NCBI RefSeq assembly: GCF_030063245.1
Contig: NZ_JASISR010000031.1
Location: forward strand, 1-46,480
Origin: Paenarthrobacter sp. PH39-S1
GTDB taxonomy: Bacteria; Actinomycetota; Actinomycetes; Actinomycetales; Micrococcaceae
Length of the DNA stretch: 46,480 nucleotides
Direction of reading: 5' to 3'
Both the position numbers and the translations under genes were made by a program. Numbering within the stretch: position 1 is the stretch's first letter; each line of letters starts with the position of its first letter. The notes below the pieces were generated by a model that had not been told where the DNA came from, did no database searches, and saw nothing but the letters and a program-made list of their open reading frames with translations. Below, in pieces: positions 27,117 through 35,052 of this stretch.

Positions 27117-27904
27117 ATCGTACCGAACGGCTGAATGCCATCCTGGACCTGCTGGCAGGATCCGGCCAGATCGAGGTGGATGACATCGTTTCCGGGCTAG
27201 GGGTTTCCCCGGCCACGGCACGGCGGGATCTGGACTCCCTGGCCAACGGGCGCCTGCTCAGCCGGACCCGCGGCGGCGCCGTCCAGGGCGCCGTCGCCTA
27301 TGACCTGCCGGGCAGGTATAACCGTGACGATCACGGCCTGCAAAAGCTGCAGATAGCCCGCGCGGCGAGCGCATTGATCCCTAAGGGTGCCGTGATCGGA
27401 CTGTGCGGCGGCACGACGAGCACCGCGCTGGCGCAGGTGCTGTCCACGCGAGCCGATCTGATGGAAGCCTCGAACCGGCCCACGCTGACGGTGGTCACCA
27501 ATGCCATCAACATCGCCGCGCAGCTGGCGGTCCGGCCGAATTTTAAGATTATGGTCACCGGCGGGATCGTCAACCCGCGCTCCTACGAGCTGGTCGGACC
27601 GTACACGGACATCATCTTGCAGAAGGTCGCGCTGGATTTCGCGTTTATCGGCGTGAACGGCATAGATCCGCAAGTCGGTCCCACGGTCAGCGACGAGGGG
27701 GAGGCAACGGTGAACGCCCTGATGGCCCGGCGCGCGTCCGAGGCCTATATGCTGGCGGACTCGTCCAAGATCGGTCAGCGATCGTTTGCCACCATGGAGG
27801 GATACCCTTTCCATAAGCTGATCACCGATGCCGGAATCACGGCCGAGCAGCTGGCGGCCTTTGGACACAATGACATGGACGTGATCGTGGCGCCGGACGA
27901 CTGA
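27113..27904 (+). CDS. DeoR-family transcriptional regulator
   Basis: A 263-aa repressor. The N-terminal helix-turn-helix is RLNAILDLLAGSGQIEVDDIVSGLGVSPATARRDLDSLA, here covering residues 5-43; the C-terminal sensor domain has GLCGGTTSTALAQVL and FIGVNGIDPQVGPTVSDEGEA, where sugar phosphates bind. It resembles AgaR/GlpR regulators. Translationally coupled to the aldolase gene, it probably controls this operon through the GATCGAAAATGATC site at 23119. Confidence 0.9.
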   Translation: MNRTERLNAILDLLAGSGQIEVDDIVSGLGVSPATARRDLDSLANGRLLSRTRGGAVQGAVAYDLPGRYNRDDHGLQKLQIARAASALIPKGAVIGLCGGTTSTALAQVLSTRADLMEASNRPTLTVVTNAINIAAQLAVRPNFKIMVTGGIVNPRSYELVGPYTDIILQKVALDFAFIGVNGIDPQVGPTVSDEGEATVNALMARRASEAYMLADSSKIGQRSFATMEGYPFHKLITDAGITAEQLAAFGHNDMDVIVAPDD

Positions 27905-28040
27905 TCGCGGGGCGTCCGCGGCTCAGCACCCGTATTGGGCATTGGCACGTGGGGTGTCGCGGCTGCTTATGTCCCTTTCGAATGCCGACCGGAAGACGTT
28001 GTCGATCCGATCCTCAGGAAATGCGGGCAAGATAGGGACC

Positions 28041-28832
28041 ATGAGCAATTCCGTCCCGGGCCGATCAGAGACCGGTGCCCCCAAGACCGGTACATGGGGA
28101 ACCCGTCCGCACGCCAGGCTCCGCGTTGAGGTCTGCATTGTGCTGGGACTCTCGCTGGGGCAGTCGGCGGTTTACGCCGTCGTCCAGCTTTTGGACAAGC
28201 TGAGCCGGGCGCCGCTCGCGCAGGGCACCTCCACCCTTAATGCGGCCCAGAGTAGCCGCGAATACTTCGACCTGGTGTACCAGCTGCTGGGTATTCTCTT
28301 TGCCCTGGTCCCGGTGGCGCTGGTGCTGTATCTGCTCTGGCAGCCCGGCCGGTCCGCCTTCGCCAGACTGGGCTTCACGCTGCAGCGTCCCGGCCGGGAT
28401 TTTCTCTGCGGCCTGGGGCTGGCTGCCCTGATCGGGATTCCGTCGCTGGCGCTCTACGCGGCCGGACGGGCACTGGGTATCACCACGGAGATCATCCCCA
28501 GCGCGCTGAACACGTACTGGTGGACCGTCCCGGTGCTGGTCCTCTCCGCGGTCCGGCACGCCATCGTCGAGGAGGTCATCGTCGTCGGCTACCTATTGGA
28601 ACGCTTCGGCCGGTTCGGCTGGTCGACGACGGCAGCAGTGCTGGCCAGTTCGCTGCTGCGCGGCAGCTACCACCTCTACCAAGGCTTCGGCCCATTTGCC
28701 GGAAATTTCCTGATGGGACTCGTATTTTGTTGGGTCTATCGGCGCTTTGGCCGGCTCACGCCGCTGGTGATTGCCCATGCCCTGCTGGACATCGCCGCTT
28801 TTGTAGGGGGCCCGGCGCTCGGTTTTGGCTGA
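28041..28832 (+). CDS. CPBP-family intramembrane protease
   Basis: A 263-aa membrane protein of the CPBP (CAAX protease/bacteriocin-processing, Abi) family. About seven helices. The glutamate pair is Glu177-Glu178 in HAIVEEVIVVGYLLERF, followed by RGSYHLYQGFG and IAHALLDIAA with the conserved histidines. The usual EExxxR reads EExxxV. Substrate unknown. I chose ATG 28041 because the frame upstream to 27942 has no family-like sequence. The ribosome site is weak. Confidence 0.83.
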   Translation: MSNSVPGRSETGAPKTGTWGTRPHARLRVEVCIVLGLSLGQSAVYAVVQLLDKLSRAPLAQGTSTLNAAQSSREYFDLVYQLLGILFALVPVALVLYLLWQPGRSAFARLGFTLQRPGRDFLCGLGLAALIGIPSLALYAAGRALGITTEIIPSALNTYWWTVPVLVLSAVRHAIVEEVIVVGYLLERFGRFGWSTTAAVLASSLLRGSYHLYQGFGPFAGNFLMGLVFCWVYRRFGRLTPLVIAHALLDIAAFVGGPALGFG

Positions 28833-28907
28833 GGTGTGTGCTGAAACCGGGGTGGCCCCGTCGTCGGCGTATTGACCAGACGGGGCTGGGCCTACCTGGG
28901 TACGCGG

Positions 28908-29546
28908 CTAAATCGTGACAAACCCATTCGCGGTCTCGAAGGTCACGCTCATAATGCCTGGAGTCCCACGCGGAGCGATCCATTCCACCGCAACGTCGTC
29001 CAGCGGCTTTTCCACCGGTTCGCCGAGCCATTCGGTCACGCGGTCGGCGCTGCCGGCAATGGTCAGCTTCGCCAGCCTGACGTTGGTCGGGCTGGCCTGC
29101 GACGGGTGCAGGGTGGGATCGCCCTCCCACTTGAGCATGTATGGAACCTGCGGGTCCGAAATGAGTCCCTTGATGCCGATTTGCTTCCAGATCAGTTCCT
29201 GGCCGTCCGGGAACTTCCGGTTGCCGGGAACGGCGCTGCGGCCCAGACGTTCCTCAAAGGGGGAAAGATCGTCTACGGCGACGCACCATCCCATCCAGCC
29301 ACCGCCGGCCGCGGAGCGGGCGCGGACGGCCTGCCCGAACGGAGCCTTGTCCGACGCCGGATGCTCCAGCACCTCCACGACCTCCAGATAGTGGTGATCC
29401 ATGAGCGGGAAAATGATATTGCGGGTACCGAAGCGGGGATGTACACCGCCACGGACGCGCTCGATTCCCAGAGCAGTTGAAATGCGGGCGGCGGTGGCGG
29501 CCAAACCATCTGATTCACAGGCGTAAGAAACATGATCCATGCGCAT
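28908..29546 (-). CDS. VOC/glyoxalase-like domain protein
   Basis: A 212-aa protein of the glyoxalase-like (DUF-type) VOC group: the first beta-alpha-beta-beta-beta unit begins MDHVSYACESDGLAATAARISTALG, with HPRFGTRNIIFPLMDHHYLEVVEVLEHP after it, and a second, shorter unit in the C-terminal half. Such proteins use a metal site to act on or bind small molecules; none can be named here. I prefer ATG 29546, 8 nt after AAGGA, over 29555 where that site would touch the start. Convergent with the CPBP gene. Confidence 0.8.
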   Translation of the reverse strand: MRMDHVSYACESDGLAATAARISTALGIERVRGGVHPRFGTRNIIFPLMDHHYLEVVEVLEHPASDKAPFGQAVRARSAAGGGWMGWCVAVDDLSPFEERLGRSAVPGNRKFPDGQELIWKQIGIKGLISDPQVPYMLKWEGDPTLHPSQASPTNVRLAKLTIAGSADRVTEWLGEPVEKPLDDVAVEWIAPRGTPGIMSVTFETANGFVTI

Positions 29547-29680
29547 GCTGCTCATCCTTACACTTTGCGAGTGACCTCTCGAGTTAGGTCCGGCTTACCA
29601 ACATGGGACGACCCGCAGGGGCTATCTGCCGACCTCTTCCCAGCCCTCCCCACCCTCTCCCACCCCGCACCCTCTCCCAA

Positions 29681-29736
29681 CTGGGTCGCAGTTACGGCAC
29701 TCAAAACGCGGAATGAGTGCCATAACTGCGACCCAG
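29681..29736. repeat. REP-like palindrome 3 (upstream of metY)
   Basis: Inverted repeat with 23-nt arms (outer part CTGGGTCGCAGTTA) differing at one base, around a 10-nt loop AAACGCGGAA. It shares GCAGTTA and GCACTCAAAACGCG with palindrome 1. It is preceded by a pyrimidine-rich stretch with CACCCTCTCCCA twice. It lies upstream of the metY promoter. Confidence 0.82.
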
Positions 29737-29767
29737 ATGGGCGGGGCGTCATATTGGCGTCATCTTG

Positions 29768-29797
29768 TTGCCAGCATCCGCCCGGGTCCGCCAGACT
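29768..29797 (+). promoter_or_regulatory. Promoter of the metY-metX operon
   Basis: TTGCCA (29768-29773) and CAGACT (29792-29797) with an 18-nt spacer. The predicted transcription start, about 29804, coincides with the first base of the riboswitch. Confidence 0.5.
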
Positions 29798-29803
29798 TGA
29801 TTC

Positions 29804-29920
29804 AGGTCATGAGCGTCAGCGACAAGCCCCGGCTCGCTGGCCGGCAACCCTCCACCGCGGTGGGGTGCCCCGGGTGAGGACCAGGCCTTTAGCCAAACGG
29901 CTAAGCGCAAGCGCGGGTCA
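29804..29920 (+). promoter_or_regulatory. SAM-IV riboswitch
   Basis: Recognised from conserved segments in order: GGTCATGAG, GCTGGCCGGCAACCCTCC, CCGCGGTGGGGTGCCCCGGGT split by short loops, GAGGACCAGG, and a following pseudoknot-type hairpin TTAGCCAAACGGCTAA with AAGCGCGGGTC. This is the S-adenosylmethionine-binding class known from actinomycetes ahead of methionine genes. Downstream, GGCTC at 29933-29937 can pair with GAGCC at 29998-30002, covering the metY ribosome site, so control is probably at translation; no intrinsic terminator is seen. Confidence 0.85.
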
Positions 29921-30007
29921 CAGAACCCATCTTGGCTCAGCTCAGCGGGCATCACCCCAGGCTGTGCCTACTGATGAACCCGGTGTCCCCAGTATGAGGA
30001 GCCACAC

Positions 30008-31324
30008 ATGAGCAATGCATGGTCATTTGAAACACGCCAGATCCATGCCGGCCAGGAACCCGATGCCACCACCGGCGCCCGCGCTCTGCCGATCTATCAG
30101 ACCACGTCCTTCGTTTTTCCCAGCACCGAAAGCGCGGCGAACCGGTTCGCACTGACCGAGCTGTCCCCGATCTACACCCGCATCGGCAACCCGACCCAAG
30201 ATGCCGTGGAGCAGCGGATTGCGAGTCTGGAAGGCGGACTGGGTGCACTGCTGCTCTCCTCCGGACAGGCTGCATCCACTTTTTCGGTGCTCAACATCGC
30301 GGAGGCCGGCGACCACATAGTTTCCAGCCCGAGCCTGTACGGGGGAACCTTCAATCTCTTTGCGCATACGCTGAAGAAGTTTGGCATCGAGGTCACCTTC
30401 GTGGCGGATCCGGACAATCTTCAGCAGTGGCGCGACGCCGTTCGGCCCAACACGAAGCTGTTTTTCGGCGAGGTCGTTTCCAATCCGCGCCAGGATGTGC
30501 TGGACATCGAGGGTGTCAGCACGGCCGCGCACGAGGCAGGCGTGCCGCTGATCGTGGACAACACGCTTTCCACCCCGTATCTGATCCGGCCGCTCGAGTG
30601 GGGCGCCGACGTCGTCGTTCATTCCGCCACGAAATATCTGGGCGGGCACGGTACCGCCATTGCCGGCGTGATTGTCGACGGCGGCAAGTTCGACTACACG
30701 AAGGAGCCGGAGAAGTTTCCCGGCTTCAATACCCCGGACCCGAGCTATAATGGCTTAGTCTACGGCCGCGATCTGGGCGAAAACGGGGCGCTGGGGGCGA
30801 ATCTCTCCTACATTCTCAAGGCGCGCGTGCAGCTGCTGCGCGACCTGGGTTCGGCGGTTACACCGTTCAACTCCTTCCTCATTGCGCAGGGTCTGGAAAC
30901 GCTGAGCCTGCGCGTGGAGCGGCACGTGGAAAACGCTCTTAAGGTTGCCACCTGGCTGGAATCGAACGAGTTCGTGGAGTCCGTTGCCTACGCCGGTCTG
31001 CCCTCGAGCCCGTGGTACGAGCGCGGACGCAAGTACGGACCCAGGGGCACCGGTGCCGTCATCGCGTTCAATATCAAGGGCGGTCTCGAGGCAGGCAAGC
31101 GCTTTGTTGACGGTCTGGAACTGCACTCCCACGTTGCCAATCTGGGCGACGTGCGCTCCCTCGTGATCCACCCGGCCTCCACCACCCACGCGCAGCTTTC
31201 GCCGGAACAGCAGCTGGCCGCCGGCGTGGCTCCCGGTCTGGTGCGGCTGTCGGTGGGACTGGAAAACATCGTCGATATCCTCGCGGATCTGGAGGCCGGT
31301 TTCCGGGCGGCCAAGACAGCGTGA
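30008..31324 (+). CDS. metY: O-acetylhomoserine sulfhydrylase (aminocarboxypropyltransferase)
   Basis: PLP enzyme that forms homocysteine from O-acetyl-L-homoserine and sulfide. The 438-aa protein opens FETRQIHAGQEPDATTGARA, has IYTRIGNPTQDAVEQRIASLEGG, and the PLP lysine Lys209 in VVHSATKYLGGHGT. Length and N-terminus match MetY rather than MetB/MetZ. GAGGAG is 6 nt before the ATG. Controlled by the SAM-IV riboswitch, and followed by metX, which makes its substrate. Confidence 0.95.
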   Translation: MSNAWSFETRQIHAGQEPDATTGARALPIYQTTSFVFPSTESAANRFALTELSPIYTRIGNPTQDAVEQRIASLEGGLGALLLSSGQAASTFSVLNIAEAGDHIVSSPSLYGGTFNLFAHTLKKFGIEVTFVADPDNLQQWRDAVRPNTKLFFGEVVSNPRQDVLDIEGVSTAAHEAGVPLIVDNTLSTPYLIRPLEWGADVVVHSATKYLGGHGTAIAGVIVDGGKFDYTKEPEKFPGFNTPDPSYNGLVYGRDLGENGALGANLSYILKARVQLLRDLGSAVTPFNSFLIAQGLETLSLRVERHVENALKVATWLESNEFVESVAYAGLPSSPWYERGRKYGPRGTGAVIAFNIKGGLEAGKRFVDGLELHSHVANLGDVRSLVIHPASTTHAQLSPEQQLAAGVAPGLVRLSVGLENIVDILADLEAGFRAAKTA

Positions 31325-32619
31325 GCGGCCCGGGAACGACGGCGGTCCCCGGACCGGGCGCGGCCGGCTCCTTAGCGGTCTGCCCGCCACCCGGACCGGC
31401 ATCGGCGGGACTGGCATCGACCGGTGAGGTGCCGGCCGGAGCACCGACCGATTCGCCGACCGGAACATCGCCGCTCGCCACGGCCGACGGCGAAGTAAAG
31501 TATGCGCGGATCGGCGACCTTGATCTGGAGGCCGGCGGACGGCTGCCGGACGTCACCGTCGCGTATGAGACGTGGGGGACGCTGAACGCCGAAGCCTCCA
31601 ACGCGGTGCTGATCGCGCATGCACTCACCGGCAGCACCCACGTTTCCCGCGGTGGTTCCGCGGAGGACGGCTGGTGGGAGGGTCTGGTCGGTCCGGGCCG
31701 GGTCATCGACACGGACCGGTATTTCGTTGTGTCGCCCAATATGCTGGGCGGCTGCTACGGCAGTACCGGACCGTCCAGCATCGCCCCGGACGGACGCCCC
31801 TGGGGGTCCAGATTCCCGTTCGTGACGATCCGGGATTCCGTCCAGGCCGAGGCTCGGCTGGCCGATCAGCTGGACATTGGCTCCTGGTATGCGGTGATCG
31901 GCGGGTCGATGGGTGGAGCACGTGCACTGGAGTGGGCTGTCACGCTGCCCGCACGGGTACGCCGCTGCGCCGTCGTCGCCGCCTGCGCGGCCAGTACCGC
32001 AGAGCAGATCGCCTTCGCCCAGGCCCAGGTGCTCGCCATCCGGCTGGATCCGGACTTTGCCGGCGGGGATTATTACGACGGGGCAGCGCCGGTGGCCGGA
32101 CTCGGACTGGCGCGGCGGATTGCCCATATTACCTACCGGTCCGAGCCGGAGATGTCGGCGCGGTTCGGCCGGAGCGCACAGCCGGGGGAGGCTCCGGTGA
32201 GCCAAGGCAGGATCCGCAATATTGCCGGGTCTTCCGCCGGGGAAAGGTATCAGGTGGAAAGCTACCTGGACCACCAGGCGCATAAACTGGCCCGGCGATT
32301 CGACGCCAACAGCTACATCGTCATCACCGAGGCGTTGATGAGCCACGATGTGTGCCGCGGGCGCGGTCCGCTGCTGCAGGCACTGGAGCAGGCCGCGGAC
32401 GTCGAATTCCTGGTTGCCGCTGTGGCCTCGGACCGGTTGTATTTCCCCGCACAGTCGGATGAATTGGCGGCGGCGCTGCCCGGAGAAGTAGGCGTGGACG
32501 CCATCGAGTCGGAGATCGGGCACGACGGTTTCCTCACCGAGACCGAAGCCGTCGGAGTGCTCCTACGGCGGAGGTTCTTCGGTAACCCTGCCTCGATTGG
32601 GGAGCTGCGCCCTTTTTAG
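31321..32619 (+). CDS. metX: Homoserine O-acetyltransferase
   Basis: Transfers acetyl from acetyl-CoA to homoserine, feeding MetY. Alpha/beta-hydrolase fold with HALTGSTHV (oxyanion side), PNMLGGCYGSTGPSS, the nucleophile Ser196 in GGSMGGARALEW, late Asp in SDRLYFPAQSDE and His in GHDGFL. The GTG start overlaps the metY stop (GTGA). At 432 aa it is longer than usual because of about 55 Pro/Ala/Gly/Thr-rich N-terminal residues before DGEVKYARIGDLDLEAGG; no ATG lies between, so either the tail is real or an internal GTG is used. Confidence 0.94.
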   Translation: MSGPGTTAVPGPGAAGSLAVCPPPGPASAGLASTGEVPAGAPTDSPTGTSPLATADGEVKYARIGDLDLEAGGRLPDVTVAYETWGTLNAEASNAVLIAHALTGSTHVSRGGSAEDGWWEGLVGPGRVIDTDRYFVVSPNMLGGCYGSTGPSSIAPDGRPWGSRFPFVTIRDSVQAEARLADQLDIGSWYAVIGGSMGGARALEWAVTLPARVRRCAVVAACAASTAEQIAFAQAQVLAIRLDPDFAGGDYYDGAAPVAGLGLARRIAHITYRSEPEMSARFGRSAQPGEAPVSQGRIRNIAGSSAGERYQVESYLDHQAHKLARRFDANSYIVITEALMSHDVCRGRGPLLQALEQAADVEFLVAAVASDRLYFPAQSDELAAALPGEVGVDAIESEIGHDGFLTETEAVGVLLRRRFFGNPASIGELRPF

Positions 32620-32675
32620 GTCTGTAACAGGCACCTGCTCGGTTAAAGGTGGTCAAACCTTGACGGTCGATGTAC

Positions 32676-33518
32676 CTACGCTCCGGCCCCGGGCGGCATC
32701 CCGGGGCCGAAGACCGGGCCCGCCGTCGGACGCTTGGCACTGATGCCGTCGCCGGAGGACTGATGGCGCACTCGGCGCAGCACCCACGGCACAAAGAACT
32801 CGCGCGCCCAGACAAGGTCCTCCGACCGGGCCGTACGCCAGTTCCGCACCGGAAGTGGCTTGGGGAACTTCGGCTCCAGGGTATGCGGAACGTTGAGTGC
32901 CTCGAGCGCCATCAACGCAACGGTGTGGTGGCCCAGCGGGGAGAAGTGCAGCCTGTCACCGGCCCACATCTGCGGATCCTTCAGCTGCCGCAACGACCAC
33001 ATGTCAGCGATGATGGCGTCGTGACGGGCGGCGATGGTGCGCAGGTTTTCGTTGTAGATCGCCACGCGGCCCCGGACCAGGCCCAGCACCGGGGTATCGC
33101 GGATATCGGGACCGTTGAAGAGCAGCACCGTGGCGCCGGACGTCGTCATCCGTTCCACAGCGCCGTCCAGGGACTCGGCCAACGCGTCCGGGTCCGAGCC
33201 GGGACGGATGAGGTCATTGCCGCCGGCCGAGATCGAGATCAGTCCGGGTTTGAGTTCCAGCGCCGGCTCCAGCTGCTCGTCCAGGATCTGCTGCAGGAGG
33301 CGGCCGCGGATGGCCAGGTTCGCGTAGGCAAAGTCCTCGTGGCCCCGGCTCAGCTCCTCGGCCAAACGGTCGGCCCAGCCGCGATGTCCGCCGGGGCTGG
33401 ATGGTTCGGCGTCCCCGATCCCTTCGGTGAACGAATCACCCATGGCCACATAGCGGTTCCACGGATGCAGCCTGCCCGGCAGCTGTTCGGAATGGGTGCG
33501 GGCGTCCTGCTCAGTCAT
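32676..33518 (-). CDS. SGNH/GDSL-family hydrolase
   Basis: A 280-aa serine esterase fold. Block I is VAMGDSFTEG with nucleophile Ser29; block III SAGGNDLI has the Gly-Asn oxyanion residues; block V DRLHFSPLGHHTVA carries the Asp and His. No signal peptide, so probably cytoplasmic. The substrate (acyl ester or acetylated sugar) is unknown. The last ten residues (Pro/Gly/Ala-rich) are encoded by a strong hairpin. The ATG overlaps the stop of a possible small upstream gene (ATGACTGA). Confidence 0.88.
   Translation of the reverse strand: MTEQDARTHSEQLPGRLHPWNRYVAMGDSFTEGIGDAEPSSPGGHRGWADRLAEELSRGHEDFAYANLAIRGRLLQQILDEQLEPALELKPGLISISAGGNDLIRPGSDPDALAESLDGAVERMTTSGATVLLFNGPDIRDTPVLGLVRGRVAIYNENLRTIAARHDAIIADMWSLRQLKDPQMWAGDRLHFSPLGHHTVALMALEALNVPHTLEPKFPKPLPVRNWRTARSEDLVWAREFFVPWVLRRVRHQSSGDGISAKRPTAGPVFGPGMPPGAGA
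32684..32709. terminator. Strong hairpin between convergent metX and SGNH hydrolase genes
   Basis: Perfect arms CGGCCCCGGG and CCCGGGGCCG with a 6-nt loop, inside the end of the SGNH gene and 65 nt after the metX stop. It could end transcription from metX; no U-run follows, so a Rho-assisted or pausing role is equally possible. Confidence 0.45.
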
Positions 33519-33681
33519 TGGCGGCGCTTTCGATGGGAATCACCGCTCCATCCTGCCCATGTCCGGCATGGTTACGCCACCGCAGTCCATTTTCACGGTC
33601 AGCGTCGTACGGCTTTTTTGGCGCCAGGACGACGACGGTGGGGGGCTCGGTTGCGCCGGCCGGCGCCCAGCCGGGCAACAC
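33511..33681 (-). CDS. Possible small protein coupled to the SGNH hydrolase
   Basis: A 56-codon frame from GTG 33681 reading through TVVVLAPKKPYDADRENG and NHAGHGQDGAVIPIESAAND. Its TGA lies inside the first codons of the SGNH gene (ATGACTGA), the overlap typical of coupled genes, and third-base GC is fairly high. No ribosome site is clear and I do not recognise a family. It may be non-coding leader. Confidence 0.35.
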   Translation of the reverse strand: MLPGWAPAGATEPPTVVVLAPKKPYDADRENGLRWRNHAGHGQDGAVIPIESAAND

Positions 33682-33732
33682 GCTGTCGGGGCCCCGTTTC
33701 CCATCCCTCGGCGGTTCTGATTGACTGCCCGG

Positions 33733-34533
33733 ATGGATAAACAAGCAGTACTTGCGGCCTTCAACGAGCAGATTCGCCGGCGTCCGGGACCGGCCTCCGG
33801 GGACGGAGTCATCGAGACGGAAGGCCACGTGGTCCGGCAGATGGGCACCGGGTGGTCCGGGGTGGCCTGGAGCGATCTGAATGCCGTCGGCGCCGACCGG
33901 GCCATCGCCGCGCAGGTCGAACGGTTCGCCCAGGCGGGCAGGTTGGCGGGGGCGGCTTGTCCCTGGGAGTGGAAGCACTACTCCTATGACCTGCCCGCCG
34001 ATCTGCCCGACAGGCTACTGGCAGCGGGGTTGGCTCCGGGGCCCGCGGAGGCGCTGATGGTGGCCGAAATCCTGGATGACCTAAACCTCAATGTCCCGCC
34101 GCCGCCGGGCGTGCAGCTGATGCCGGTGCTGGACCGGGACGGCGTTGACTCGCTCGTGGCGGTGCACGACGAGGTGTTCGGCGGGGACCACTGCGCCATA
34201 GGCCAGGCGCTGCTCGCTGGCATCGGGCACCAGCCGCCGACCACCGCGGCCGTTGTGGCCATGGCCGATGGGATCCCGGTCTCAGCAGGCCGGGTCGAGT
34301 TCCACCCGGGAACCGAATTCGCCAGCCTGTGGGGTGGAGGCACACTGGCCCCATGGCGCGGTCGGGGTGTGTTCCGCTCGCTGGTGGCGCACCGTGCGGC
34401 AATTGCGTCCGCCCGGGGTTTCCGGTACCTCCAGGTGGACGCTTCGGCGGACAGCCGGCCCATCCTGCGGCGTCTGGGATTCGTCGAACTGGCCACCACC
34501 ACACCCTTCACGCACCCGGGCACAGCGGTCTGA
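33733..34533 (+). CDS. GNAT-family N-acetyltransferase
   Basis: A 266-aa protein. The C-terminal half has the acetyl-CoA site: GGGTLAPWRGRGVFRSLVAHRA (Arg-Gly-Arg-Gly loop), then YLQVDASADSRPILRRLGFVEL, the usual end of a GNAT domain. The N-terminal 110 residues are less conserved. Target unknown. ATG 33733 is chosen; a TTG at 33721 is possible. Confidence 0.8.
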   Translation: MDKQAVLAAFNEQIRRRPGPASGDGVIETEGHVVRQMGTGWSGVAWSDLNAVGADRAIAAQVERFAQAGRLAGAACPWEWKHYSYDLPADLPDRLLAAGLAPGPAEALMVAEILDDLNLNVPPPPGVQLMPVLDRDGVDSLVAVHDEVFGGDHCAIGQALLAGIGHQPPTTAAVVAMADGIPVSAGRVEFHPGTEFASLWGGGTLAPWRGRGVFRSLVAHRAAIASARGFRYLQVDASADSRPILRRLGFVELATTTPFTHPGTAV

Positions 34534-34572
34534 CGGCTCAGCGTCCGCGGCCGGGTCTGAACGATGGGCCGG

Positions 34573-34578
34573 TACGGT
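34573..34578 (+). promoter_or_regulatory. -10 box for leaderless ASCH gene
   Basis: TACGGT ends 6 nt before ATG 34585. The intervening GGAGGA touches the ATG directly and is too close to act as a normal Shine-Dalgarno site. Confidence 0.5.
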
Positions 34579-34584
34579 GGAGGA

Positions 34585-35052
34585 ATGACCGCCGAGCATC
34601 CGCCCGAAGACCTCCAGTCCCTTCCGGTCGCCGAGTTCGCGTTCCCCGGCCCGCTCCGCGACAAGCTGGTCGCCGCGGTCCTTGACGGAAGCAAGACCAG
34701 CACCACTGGACTTGTCGCCGACTACGAAGCCTGCGGCGACCCGATTCCCCGCGTCGGGGACCGGTCGGTGGTGATCGACTCGGAGGGCCGCAACGTGGCC
34801 ATCCTGGAAGTCACCGGGATCGTCATCTGTCCGTTGGATCAGGTCGATCTGCAGCACGCACTGGACGAGGGGGAGGGACACGCATCCGTTCTCGACTGGC
34901 GCAAAGACCATGAGGAGTACTGGCACAGCCCCGCGATGCGCGAAGCCTTGAAAGATCCGGGCTTCACCGTCAATGAGGAAACACTGGTGGTCCTGGAAAG
35001 GTTCCGCGTGGTCAGCGTCCTGACGGCCGGGCGTGGAAAGATGGACGGATGA
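34585..35052 (+). CDS. ASCH-domain protein
   Basis: A 155-aa protein with one ASCH (PUA-like) domain: FAFPGPLRDKLVAAVLDGSKTSTTGL, VGDRSVVIDSEGRNVAILEVTG and HALDEGEGHASVLDWRKDHEEYW, the last being the typical acidic-aromatic end. ASCH proteins are thought to bind RNA; a few cleave amides of modified cytidine. Exact role unknown. The stop overlaps the start of the hydrolase gene (ATGA), so the two are cotranscribed. Confidence 0.85.
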   Translation: MTAEHPPEDLQSLPVAEFAFPGPLRDKLVAAVLDGSKTSTTGLVADYEACGDPIPRVGDRSVVIDSEGRNVAILEVTGIVICPLDQVDLQHALDEGEGHASVLDWRKDHEEYWHSPAMREALKDPGFTVNEETLVVLERFRVVSVLTAGRGKMDG

